Source of the DNA: Bradyrhizobium sp. 141
GTDB taxonomy: Bacteria > Pseudomonadota > Alphaproteobacteria > Rhizobiales > Xanthobacteraceae
Length of the DNA stretch: 64,000 bases
Direction: 5' to 3'
Assembly: GCF_023074055.1 (NCBI RefSeq)
Contig: NZ_JADPKR010000100.1
Coordinates: 1-64,000 of the forward strand
Shown here: in pieces, positions 51,875 through 60,447 of the stretch
Layout of the letters: the number at the start of each line of letters is the position of its first letter
Position numbering within the stretch: the stretch's first letter is position 1
The notes under the pieces: generated by a model
What the model saw: the letters and a program-made list of their open reading frames with translations, nothing else
Database searches by the model: none
Told to the model about the DNA's origin: nothing
Program-made: the position numbers and the translations under genes

Positions 51875-52017
51875 TTCCGTTCCCTTTTGATGCGATTGAG
51901 CTATTCTTCCAAGAAGTTGGGGAACGCGTCCAGTCTGAGGTGAAGTTTTGGGCCCAAAATCTGTGGTTGAGGCGCCCTAAAGCCCTTCGACGGAATTAGG
52001 GTCGGGCAGAAATCACC

Positions 52018-55000
52018 ATGCTGGAGAATGAGCCGGACACGGGAGCGGAAGGCGGGCTGAAGCGCTGGCTCGAGGGCATCGGCCTTGGCCATTACTCCGA
52101 TCTCTTCGCACAGCACCGCCTCGATCTCGACGTCATGGGGGACCTCACCGAATCCGATCTGGTGGAGCTCGGATTGCCGCTCGGCGATCGCAAGCGGCTC
52201 CAACGGGCGATGGCGGCGCTGTTCCAGGCTGAAACGGCGCAGGCGCCCGCGACGACGGTGCGGCCGCAAACCCGCACGGAGGTCGGTGCCGAACGGCGTC
52301 AGCTCACCACGATGTTCTGTGACATGGTGGATTCCACCTCGCTCTCCGTGCAGTTCGATCCGGAAGACGTCCGCGACATGATCGCGAGCTTCCGCGAAAC
52401 CTGCGTCCGCGTGGTCAAGCACTACGAGGGATTTGCCGCCCGTTTCGTCGGCGACGGCATTTTGGTCTATTTCGGCTATCCGACCGCGCATGAGGACGAT
52501 GCCGAGCGCGCGGTGCGCGCCGGGCTCGAGATCGTGCGGGTGCTGTCGACCGCACGCGCGGTCGAACCGCGTGGCGCGCTCAACCACTCCCCCGCCGTCC
52601 GCATCGGGATCGCGACCGGCCTCGTCGTGGTCGGCGATCTCGTCGGGCAGGGCACCGAAGAGCGCGACTCCGCGGTCGGCGAGACCGTCAACCTCGCCGC
52701 GCGCCTGCAAGGGTTGGCGCCGCCCAACGGCGTCGTGATTTCCGCTTCAACCCAGTCGTTGCTGAAGGGGAAGTTCGAGTTCCGCAATCTCGGCGTCCAT
52801 GATCTGAAGGGCATCTCCGAGAAGGCGCAGGCCTGGCACGTGATGCGCGCCTCGCGGGTGGAGACCCGCTTCGCCGCCGCCATGGGCACGCGGCTGACCC
52901 CGCTCGTCAACCGCGAAGAAGAGATCGCGCTGCTGATGGGCCGCTGGCAGCAGGTCAAGGACGGCGACGGCCAGGTCGTCGTCAAGTTCGGCGAGCCCGG
53001 TATCGGCAAGTCGCGCATCATCCAGGAGATCTTCGAGCGGATCTCGGGCGACCGCCATGGACAGGTCTCGTTCCAGTGCTCGCCCTATTACACGTCCACG
53101 GCGCTCTATCCGTTCGCCGAGCAGCTCAGATTCTCCCTGGGCCTCGACCGCGATGATCCGTCCGCACTGTCGCTGACGAGCCTCGAGACCGCGATCGCCG
53201 CCGCTCATGGCGACGTCGAGCAGGTTGCGCCGCTGTTTGCCGCGCTGCTGTCGATACCGACCGCAGACCGCTATCCGCCGCTCGAGCTGTCGCCGCAGCA
53301 GCAGAAGGATGCGACCGTCGCGGCGCTGATCAATCACTTCCTGGGCCTTGCCCGCGAGATGCCGCTGGTGATCGCGTTCGAGGATCTGCACTGGATCGAT
53401 CCGACCTCCCGTGAGGTGATCGACCTTCTGGTCGATCGGGTGCAGAACCGGCCGATCCTCGTCATCATCACCGCGCGGTCCGAATTCCAGCCGAGCTGGA
53501 ACGCGCGTTCGCACATCACGACGCTGGTGCTGAACCGCCTGAGCCGGCAGTTGCGCACGACGCTGGTGGAGCGCGTCGCGGGACGCGAGCTTCCCAAGGA
53601 GGTCGTCGAGGAAATCATCGTCAAGACTGACGGCGTGCCGCTGTTCCTGGAAGAGCTCACGAAAACCGTCCTCGAATCCAACCTCTTGACCGAGCGGCAC
53701 GGGCGCTACGTCCTGTCGGGCCCGTGGCGGCAGCTTGCAATCCCGGCAACCCTGACCGACTCGCTGATGGCGCGGCTGGACCGCATGGGCCCGTTCAAGC
53801 GGATCGCCCAGATCGGCGCCACCATCGGCCGTGAGTTCTCCTACGAAACGCTGCATGCGGTCGCCAACACGCCGGCCGAGCAGATCGAGGCCGCGCTCAA
53901 TCATCTGGAGCAGGCGGGGCTGATCATGCGCCGCGGCCACCCGCCGGATGCGCTCTACTCCTTCAAGCACGTGATGATCCAGAACGCTGCGCATGCGAGC
54001 CTCTTGCACAGCGAGCGGCGCAAGCTGCATTCGCGGATCGCCCAGGTGCTCGCCGAGATGTATCCGGAGAAGACCGAGCGCGAACCTGAGTTGCTCGCCC
54101 ATCACCTGACCGAGTCCGGCCAGAGCGAGGGCGCCGCCAGCTTCTGGCTCAAGGCCGGCAAGCAGGCGGCCAGGAGCGGCGCCAATCTGGAGGCGATCGG
54201 TCACCTGCGCCGGGGCTTGAGCGTCGTGCAGGCCAATGCGCGCATGCAGGGCGCGGACGAGATGGAGCTCGATCTGCGGATCGCGCTCGGCAACGCGCTG
54301 ATCTCCGCCAAGGGTTATGCGGTGCAGGAGGTCGAGGAGAACTACATCCGCGCGCTCGAGCTCGGTCAGCAGCTCGACGACGACGAAAAGGCCTTTGCCG
54401 CCACCCGCGGCCTGTGGGTCTGCCATTTCATTCGCGCCGATCTCACCCGCGCGCACGATCTCAGCGTCGAGCTGTTGAAATTCGCCAAGCGCGAACGGTT
54501 GAACGAACGGACGCAGCCGGCGCAGCAGACCGGCTATCTGATCGAAGCGCACCGCTCGATCGCGATGACCATGCTCTATCGGGGACGCTTTGCTGCTTCC
54601 CAACATCATTTGCACCGCTGCATCAATCTCTACAGCCCCGAATTGCACTCCGATCTGATGGAGCGGCACGGCACCGATCCCGGCGTCGTCTCGCTGTCCT
54701 ATCTCGGCTACCTCCTGTGGTTCCTCGGCCAGCCTGACGCCGCATGCCAGCACAGCGAGCAGGCGATCGCGAATGCCGAGAAGATCCGCCATCCCTTCAC
54801 GCTCGCCTTCGCGCTCGTGTTCGGTGCCTATCTCTGCCAGCATCTGCGCGACGTCGAGGGCACGCGCGACCACGCCAACCGCGCCATGATCATCGCCACC
54901 GAACACAATTTCCTGCATTGGAAGCAGCAAGCCGCGATCCTGCGCGGCTGGGCGCTGGCTCAACTCGGCGAGGCGGATGAAGGCCTCAGCCAGATGCGCT

Positions 55001-55482
55001 TCGGCCTCGACGAGTACGAGGCGATGGATTCCTGGCTCGCCGGCTGCTGGTTCCGCTGTCTGCTCGCGGAAGCCTATGCCAAGGTCGGGATGCGCGAAGC
55101 GGCCTTGCGCGCGCTTGACGGCGCGCTCGCGACCGCCAGACGGACCGGCGATCACTCCTATCTCGCCGAGGTGTATCGCCTGCAAGGCGAGATCACGATG
55201 TCGGACGGTGATCCGGCTTCGGTGCAGGAGGCTGCGGATCTGTTCGCTCTGTCGCTGGAGATTGCGCGCAGGCAGGGCGCGCTGTCCTGGGAGCTTCGCA
55301 CTGCCGTCAGCCTGGCGCGGCTGTCGGTCGACGCCGGCAAGCGTGAGCACGCACGTCTCCTGCTCGCGCCCGTTGTCGCCAAGTTCAGCGAGGGTTTTAA
55401 TACGCCGGACCTGAAGCAGGCGATGCAGCTCGTCAACGAGCTCGGCGCGGACGCACCGGTCCACGAACGGGCCGCTCCGTGA
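52018..55482 (+). CDS. SAM-adenylate/guanylate cyclase-ATPase-TPR signalling protein
   Basis: A 1154-residue multidomain protein. Residues 12-65 form a SAM domain (LEGIGLGHYSDLFAQH, SDLVELGLPLGDRKRL). A class III nucleotide cyclase domain (about 95-275) has metal Asp in FCDMVDSTSLS and RFVGDGILVYFGYP. An AAA/STAND-type ATPase follows, with Walker A GEPGIGKSR near 325 and Walker B VIAFEDLHWID near 455. TPR-like helices fill about 700-1150. It may link protein-binding signals to cyclic nucleotide output. It is divergent from the synthetase and is followed after one base by a PCMT-like gene. Confidence 0.9.
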   Translation: MLENEPDTGAEGGLKRWLEGIGLGHYSDLFAQHRLDLDVMGDLTESDLVELGLPLGDRKRLQRAMAALFQAETAQAPATTVRPQTRTEVGAERRQLTTMFCDMVDSTSLSVQFDPEDVRDMIASFRETCVRVVKHYEGFAARFVGDGILVYFGYPTAHEDDAERAVRAGLEIVRVLSTARAVEPRGALNHSPAVRIGIATGLVVVGDLVGQGTEERDSAVGETVNLAARLQGLAPPNGVVISASTQSLLKGKFEFRNLGVHDLKGISEKAQAWHVMRASRVETRFAAAMGTRLTPLVNREEEIALLMGRWQQVKDGDGQVVVKFGEPGIGKSRIIQEIFERISGDRHGQVSFQCSPYYTSTALYPFAEQLRFSLGLDRDDPSALSLTSLETAIAAAHGDVEQVAPLFAALLSIPTADRYPPLELSPQQQKDATVAALINHFLGLAREMPLVIAFEDLHWIDPTSREVIDLLVDRVQNRPILVIITARSEFQPSWNARSHITTLVLNRLSRQLRTTLVERVAGRELPKEVVEEIIVKTDGVPLFLEELTKTVLESNLLTERHGRYVLSGPWRQLAIPATLTDSLMARLDRMGPFKRIAQIGATIGREFSYETLHAVANTPAEQIEAALNHLEQAGLIMRRGHPPDALYSFKHVMIQNAAHASLLHSERRKLHSRIAQVLAEMYPEKTEREPELLAHHLTESGQSEGAASFWLKAGKQAARSGANLEAIGHLRRGLSVVQANARMQGADEMELDLRIALGNALISAKGYAVQEVEENYIRALELGQQLDDDEKAFAATRGLWVCHFIRADLTRAHDLSVELLKFAKRERLNERTQPAQQTGYLIEAHRSIAMTMLYRGRFAASQHHLHRCINLYSPELHSDLMERHGTDPGVVSLSYLGYLLWFLGQPDAACQHSEQAIANAEKIRHPFTLAFALVFGAYLCQHLRDVEGTRDHANRAMIIATEHNFLHWKQQAAILRGWALAQLGEADEGLSQMRFGLDEYEAMDSWLAGCWFRCLLAEAYAKVGMREAALRALDGALATARRTGDHSYLAEVYRLQGEITMSDGDPASVQEAADLFALSLEIARRQGALSWELRTAVSLARLSVDAGKREHARLLLAPVVAKFSEGFNTPDLKQAMQLVNELGADAPVHERAAP

Positions 55483-55483
55483 T

Positions 55484-56278
55484 ATGAGCGATCTTGCCGC
55501 CGCGCGCGCGCGTTACGTCGCGTTGATTGCGAGGCGCGAGGGCATTACCTCGCCACGCCTGCTCGAAGCGCTCGCCGCTGTTCCGCGCGAGGCATTTCTG
55601 GGGAAAGGACCTTGGCGCATCAAGAGCGAGGCGGCGCGCAGCTACCGGCTGACGCCCAGTGCCGATCCCGTCCATCTCTACGACAATGTGCTGGTCGCGA
55701 TCGATGCCCGCCGCAGGCTCGACACCGGCCTGCCGAGCCTGTGGGCGCATTTCATCGATTTGCTCGATATCCGGGAAAGGGACCGCGTGGTCCAGATCGG
55801 CTGCGGGCTCGGCTATTTCTCGGCGGTGTTGTCTGGGATGGTCGGCCCCAAGGGCAGGGTGATCGCCATCGAATGCGATGAGCGGCTCGCGGCGCGTGCG
55901 TCGCGCTATCTTATGCCCTACGGCAATGTCGCGGTCGTGCGCGCCGACGGATGCGGGGACATCGGCGAGGTCGCCGACGTGTTCATCGTGCATGCCGGCT
56001 TTTCGCAGCCGCATCCGCTCTGGCTGAAATCGCTCAGTCCACGCGGCCGCCTGCTGGTGCCACTGACCCAGCGGGACCGCGAGGGCGCGGTCATCAAGAT
56101 CACGCGCAAGGGCAGGGGCTTTCAGGCCGAAGCGGTCCAGCAGATCCGGATCTTCCCCGGCAAGGGCCGTGGCACGACCGGGCTCGACGACCGCGTCGCC
56201 GACTGGTGGCAGCGCGCCTCTGCCCTCGCACCGCTGCGCTTTCGCAGGCTCGCGCAGGGACTGCCGTCGGATGGCTAA
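55484..56278 (+). CDS. Protein-L-isoaspartate O-methyltransferase-like protein
   Basis: A 264-residue methyltransferase of the PCMT family. SAM motif I is VVQIGCGLGYFSAVLSGMVG near residue 104, preceded by the family's ARRRLDTGLPSLWAHF region, and motif II is near RGRLLVPLTQRDREGAV. The N-terminus contains AVPREAFLG, typical of this family. PCMT repairs isoaspartyl damage, but this branch is diverged, so another substrate is possible. It begins one base after the cyclase gene, so both are likely co-expressed. Confidence 0.82.
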   Translation: MSDLAAARARYVALIARREGITSPRLLEALAAVPREAFLGKGPWRIKSEAARSYRLTPSADPVHLYDNVLVAIDARRRLDTGLPSLWAHFIDLLDIRERDRVVQIGCGLGYFSAVLSGMVGPKGRVIAIECDERLAARASRYLMPYGNVAVVRADGCGDIGEVADVFIVHAGFSQPHPLWLKSLSPRGRLLVPLTQRDREGAVIKITRKGRGFQAEAVQQIRIFPGKGRGTTGLDDRVADWWQRASALAPLRFRRLAQGLPSDG

Positions 56279-56307
56279 TTCTTCGTTTCATTTTACCTTG
56301 ATTGCGA

Positions 56308-57324
56308 ATGGAAGTATCCAAGGCCTCCCGCCGCGGCTATGAGTACGGCTCGATGGCCATTCGAGCGCGTTCCATGCATTCCGTTGCCCTGCTGACTGCC
56401 AGCTATGCCAAGGATATCGAACGCTTTTCGCTGCTCAGCGAAAGCATCGACACCTGGCTCACGGGATATACGCGGCATTATGTTCTCGTTAACGATGAGG
56501 ATGTGCCGCTGTTCGAGCGCTTCGCGTCCGACAAGCGGGTCATCGTTCCGGCTTCCCGCTATTTGCCGAAATGGCTCTTTGCGCTGCCGCCGCCGCTTCA
56601 ATTCATCAGCAAGCGGCGCGTCTGGCTGTCGCTGCTGTCGTCGCCCGTGCACGGCTGGCACATCCAGCAGATGCTGAAAATCGCCGGCGTCCTCAATGCG
56701 CCCGAGCAGCGCGTCTGCATCCTGGATTCGGACAATCTGTTCTTCCGCGAGTTCGACGTCGGCCAATATGCCGGCGGAGAGCAGACGCCGCTCTTCGTCG
56801 CGCGCGAGGCGATCGGCGCCGATCATCCGTTGCATGGCCTGTGGCTCCGCACCGTCGATCAGCTTCTGGGGTTCACGGAGCGCTCGTTCCCCGCCGACGA
56901 CTATGTCGGCAACGCGCTGGTCTGGGACAAGGACACCGCGCGTGCGATGACCGACGCCATCAAGTCGGCGACCGGCCTGAGCTGGGCTCTGGCGTTGTGC
57001 CGCAAGAAGAAATTCTCCGAATATCTGCTTTACGGCAACTTCGTCGCGAACTCGCCGAAGCATCTGGCGACCCATCGGGTCACGGAAGACAGCATCGCGG
57101 TCTCGCATTGGGACGACACGCCGCTCGACCGCCCGTCGATTGAAGCGCTGATCCGCACAGCCTCCCCCGAACAGGTCGCGCTCTGCATCCAGTCCTATTC
57201 GTCGACCTCGATCGACGACATCCGCGACGTGTTCCAGCTCAGCTCGCGCGATCGTCGCGCGCCGAGCCTGTCGCCCGATCACATCGGCGATGCAGCCGAG
57301 TTCGAGCTGCCAACGCGCACCTGA
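56308..57324 (+). CDS. DUF6492-family protein (glycosyltransferase-like)
   Basis: A 338-residue protein. Features include TRHYVLVNDEDVPLFERFAS near residue 55, ICILDSDNLFFREFDVG-like text near 140 (a DxD-type motif in RVCILDSDNLFF), and FPADDYVGNALVWDKDT near 195. These fit DUF6492, whose members resemble glycosyltransferases and often occur in polysaccharide loci. The start is uncertain: ATG at 56308 has no clear ribosome site, and internal ATGs at 56353 and 56374 are alternatives. A GH10 gene is convergent and a flippase lies beyond. Confidence 0.7.
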   Translation: MEVSKASRRGYEYGSMAIRARSMHSVALLTASYAKDIERFSLLSESIDTWLTGYTRHYVLVNDEDVPLFERFASDKRVIVPASRYLPKWLFALPPPLQFISKRRVWLSLLSSPVHGWHIQQMLKIAGVLNAPEQRVCILDSDNLFFREFDVGQYAGGEQTPLFVAREAIGADHPLHGLWLRTVDQLLGFTERSFPADDYVGNALVWDKDTARAMTDAIKSATGLSWALALCRKKKFSEYLLYGNFVANSPKHLATHRVTEDSIAVSHWDDTPLDRPSIEALIRTASPEQVALCIQSYSSTSIDDIRDVFQLSSRDRRAPSLSPDHIGDAAEFELPTRT

Positions 57325-57334
57325 GCTTGCGCGT

Positions 57335-58402
57335 TCAGGGGTCCTTTGTGAACTTGCCGATGACGTCCATGAATGGCTTCGGCTTGAACTCGCCGTCGAG
57401 CGGCAGGGGGCGGTTCGGCTGCTTGTCCGCGCGGGCGAAGGTGCCGTTGATCCAGCTGTAGCGATCCGAGAGGCCCCAGGTCAGGATCGAGCGCACCGGT
57501 CCGCTTGTCGAGATCGCCGTGAGGAGATCGTCCACACGCTTGGCGACGATGGCGTCGCGTTGCGCCGGATTGCCCGTCAGCTTCTGGTCGTCGACGTCGA
57601 GCTCGGTGACGAGCACCTCAAGGCCCCAGGAGCGCAGCTCGGTGACGAATTCAGCGAGCCCATGGGTGTCGATCTCGAGCTCGGCATGCAGATGCGATTG
57701 CAGCCCGACGGCGTGGAGCGGAACACCCTGGTCGAGCAGGTCCATGATCAAATTGCGATAAGCTGCGCGCTTCGCAATGAACGAATCCTTGGCCGACTCG
57801 ATGTCATATTCGTTGATCGCGAGCTTGACGAAGGGATCGGCTGCGGCCGCAGTGCGGAAAGCCAGCGGTATCCAGCTTTGACCCAGATGCTGCGTCCAGA
57901 ACGTGTCGCGCCGGTCCTTTGGACTGCGGGGATTGTCCGGGATCGGCTCGTTGACGACGTCCCACGACGTCAGCTTGTCCTTGTAGTAGGAGACGACGGT
58001 GCCGATGTGGTCGAGATAGGCGCGCTCGACGCCCTTTGTGTTCTTGATCTGCTTGGTCCAGTCCGGAATGTCGTGATACCAGGCGAGCGCGTGGCCGCGC
58101 ATCGTCAGATCGTTCTCCCGCGCAAAATCCAGGATAGCGTCGGCGCGCTCGAAGTTGAACGTGTGCGCGTTCGGCCGCAGCATCGGCCATTTCAGCTCGA
58201 GCACCGGCACCACCTGCGTGCAATAGGTGCTGATGGCTTCGCCGAGCCTGGGATCGGCTTGCAGGTCCCAGAGCGTGGCGGCCGCGCCAAAGCCCTGATG
58301 GCGTTGGGCGAGCTTCGAGGCCGGTACGGCCGATGCCGATGCGCCCGCCGCGAGTGCTGCGGCGCCGCCAAGAAGAAATTCGCGTCTGTCGAGCCCGGTC
58401 AC
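57335..58402 (-). CDS. GH10 family endo-1,4-beta-xylanase-like enzyme, Tat-exported
   Basis: A 355-residue glycoside hydrolase family 10 protein. The N-terminus MTGLDRREFLLGGAAALAAG is a twin-arginine signal. The acid/base Glu152 is in SWDVVNEPIP and the nucleophile Glu267 in LVTELDVDD; MRGHALAWYHDIPDW and GLQSHLHAELEI are also family signatures. The GTG at 58402 is chosen because AAGGA precedes it. In this context it may trim or modify exported surface polysaccharide instead of degrading plant xylan; that is inference. Confidence 0.9.
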   Translation of the reverse strand: MTGLDRREFLLGGAAALAAGASASAVPASKLAQRHQGFGAAATLWDLQADPRLGEAISTYCTQVVPVLELKWPMLRPNAHTFNFERADAILDFARENDLTMRGHALAWYHDIPDWTKQIKNTKGVERAYLDHIGTVVSYYKDKLTSWDVVNEPIPDNPRSPKDRRDTFWTQHLGQSWIPLAFRTAAAADPFVKLAINEYDIESAKDSFIAKRAAYRNLIMDLLDQGVPLHAVGLQSHLHAELEIDTHGLAEFVTELRSWGLEVLVTELDVDDQKLTGNPAQRDAIVAKRVDDLLTAISTSGPVRSILTWGLSDRYSWINGTFARADKQPNRPLPLDGEFKPKPFMDVIGKFTKDP

Positions 58403-58520
58403 GGCAGTCCTTTTTCGAACCAACGCACCATCGTACCAAGCGGCGCCTTGTGACGCCGGGGTTTTGCCTTGTTGGGTTAACCTCTGCCGTCTGCAAATCA
58501 TGGGTTCCTGCCGTGATCGC

Positions 58521-58562
58521 GGCTTGCTGGTCAAGGCTTGCTGTTCAAGGCTTGCTGTTCAA
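58521..58562. repeat. Three tandem copies of a 14-bp unit
   Basis: Unit GGCTTGCTGTTCAA repeated at 58521, 58535 and 58549 (first copy has one G for T). Located in the 351-bp gap between divergent GH10 and flippase genes. The rest of the gap shows no further structure that I can name. Confidence 0.8.
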
Positions 58563-58753
58563 GGCCTACCGTTCCAGGAAGGGCAAATTTAACGCTAACG
58601 CGCGAAAGCGGGTCCAACGCTTCATTCGCCGCCCGATCTGCAGACTTATGTGACACTCTTGAGCGATGCTGCGGCGCAGTTCGTCCGCCCCGCCATGGTC
58701 CCATTGATGAACGGTCGTCACACTCGCAAGACCGCTGTCGGTCCCGTGCTCGC

Positions 58754-60190
58754 ATGCTGAACCGCCATTTCTCGATTTATCTGGTCGCCTACATCCTGCC
58801 TGCGGCGGTGGGCTTCTTCGCTGTCACGGCCTATACGCGGCTGCTGACGCCGGCTGAGTACGGCGTCTATGTCGTGGGTATCAGCCTCGCCGGCATTCTG
58901 GGCGCGATCTTCTTCGCCTGGATCAAGCTGTCGGTGTCCCGCTATCAGGCAATGTCGGCGGAGGTGGATTTTCGCGGCACGGCGATGGTTGCCTTCGGCC
59001 TCACCGTTGCGGTGCTCTGCGCCACGACCCCGCTGGTGTTCCTGTTCCGCAGCGACGTCAGTGTCGAGCTGCTGCTTGCCAGCATGTTCGTCGCGATCAT
59101 GGCCAATGCCGTCGATGTCGGTCAGGAGTTCGAACGCGCCAAATTGCGGCCCTACCGGTTTGCCGCGATCTCGATCGTGCGCAGCGTGGCGAGCGTGGGC
59201 TTCGGCCTCTTCGGCATCTGGCTCGGCTGGGGGGGATTGGGGCTGCTTGCCGCGTTCGGCCTGGGGTCGCTCACCGGAATCATCCTGAACCTCGTCGGCG
59301 ATCGCACCAAGATCGCGTCCTTCCAGCGCAGCCAGTTCATGCAGCTGGCCCGCTACGGCCTGCCGCTGACGCTGGCCGGACTCTCCGTTGCGGTCTATTC
59401 GGCCTGCGACCGGCTCATCGTCGCCTATTTGCTCGGCAAGGATGCCGCCGGCATCTTCGGCGTTGCCGCCGACCTGCCGCGCCAGTTCATGGTCATGATT
59501 GCATCGAGCGTCGCCGCGGCCACCGTGCCGCTGGTGTTCCGATCATTGTCCGAGAATAGCAAGGAGACGACGCGGGAGCGGCTGACCGAGAGCCTCGAGC
59601 TGCTGCTCGTCGTCGTCACGCCCGTTGCGGTCTGGCTCGCGCTCGCCGCGGATCAGGTTGCCGGCACGCTCGTCGGCGTCGACTTCCGCGCTGGCGTGTC
59701 GGCGCTGCTGCCGACCCTGGTGCTTGCCCGCTTCTTCGGTATCGCCAATCAGTTCTACGTCCAGATCAGCTTCCAGCTCGCCGAGCGGCCTTTCATGCTG
59801 GCGGCGCAGTCCTTTCTTACGCTGGTAGTCAGCGTGGTCCTGATGGTCGTGCTGGTCGCCGGTTACGGCATCTACGGCGCGGCGCTGGCGACGCTCGCGA
59901 CCGAGGCGATCGGCTTTCTCGTTGCCCTTGTCCTGATGCATCGCGCCCATCCGGTCCCGTTCGACCTCAGCCGTCTCGCCGGCGTTGCGGTCTCCGCTGC
60001 GGCGATGGCGGCCGCGATCCTGCTCGCGCGATCGCAAGCGGGCGGCACCGGCCCCGTGGCGCTCGTCATCGTCAACCTCGCCGGCGGTCTTGCTTATGTC
60101 GCGACCGCCTGGCTCCTCAACGTCGCCAATGTCCGGACGCTGTCGCTGCGTTTCCTGCGGACCTTCAACCGTAAGGCCGTGGGCGTCTGA
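58754..60190 (+). CDS. Wzx-like oligosaccharide flippase
   Basis: A 478-residue membrane protein with about fourteen hydrophobic segments and the polysaccharide-export (MATE/Wzx) fold. It starts MLNRHFSIYLVAYILPAAVG and has the typical TRLLTPAEYGVYVV in the first loop and FGVAADLPRQFMVMIASS mid-protein. It would move lipid-linked sugar units across the inner membrane. The ATG at 58754 lacks a clear ribosome site but gives the family N-terminus. The neighbouring GH10 and DUF6492 genes suggest part of a surface polysaccharide locus; no polymerase or Wza gene is in view. Confidence 0.87.
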   Translation: MLNRHFSIYLVAYILPAAVGFFAVTAYTRLLTPAEYGVYVVGISLAGILGAIFFAWIKLSVSRYQAMSAEVDFRGTAMVAFGLTVAVLCATTPLVFLFRSDVSVELLLASMFVAIMANAVDVGQEFERAKLRPYRFAAISIVRSVASVGFGLFGIWLGWGGLGLLAAFGLGSLTGIILNLVGDRTKIASFQRSQFMQLARYGLPLTLAGLSVAVYSACDRLIVAYLLGKDAAGIFGVAADLPRQFMVMIASSVAAATVPLVFRSLSENSKETTRERLTESLELLLVVVTPVAVWLALAADQVAGTLVGVDFRAGVSALLPTLVLARFFGIANQFYVQISFQLAERPFMLAAQSFLTLVVSVVLMVVLVAGYGIYGAALATLATEAIGFLVALVLMHRAHPVPFDLSRLAGVAVSAAAMAAAILLARSQAGGTGPVALVIVNLAGGLAYVATAWLLNVANVRTLSLRFLRTFNRKAVGV

Positions 60191-60447
60191 CGCGCCTCCG
60201 TTAGGCGCGGGCCTCGCCGCCCGGCAGAGGCGGACATTCTGCCGCAGCGATAGGCCTCCGGCCTTGGACCAGTCCGGCTGTTAACCGCCTTCCGCCTGCC
60301 CAAGCCGTCGTATATGAGAGACTTGTCGCCGGAACGGGCCGAATATCGCCACAGACGGAACGTATGGCGGCTGTGATTTCTTAATCCCGTAATCGCAATC
60401 TGACGTGTGACCGGCGCAAGCGAACCGGCATTTCGACCGAGGATGGC

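Noticed and set aside
52747..55464. 905-codon minus-strand frame
   Set aside because: Antisense to the SAM-cyclase-ATPase gene, which has clear motifs; the antisense product has none.
60191..60447. Possible small gene or EcfG promoter in the gap before the L,D-transpeptidase
   Set aside because: Two GGAAC motifs occur but neither has CGTT at proper spacing, and no frame with a ribosome site is seen.
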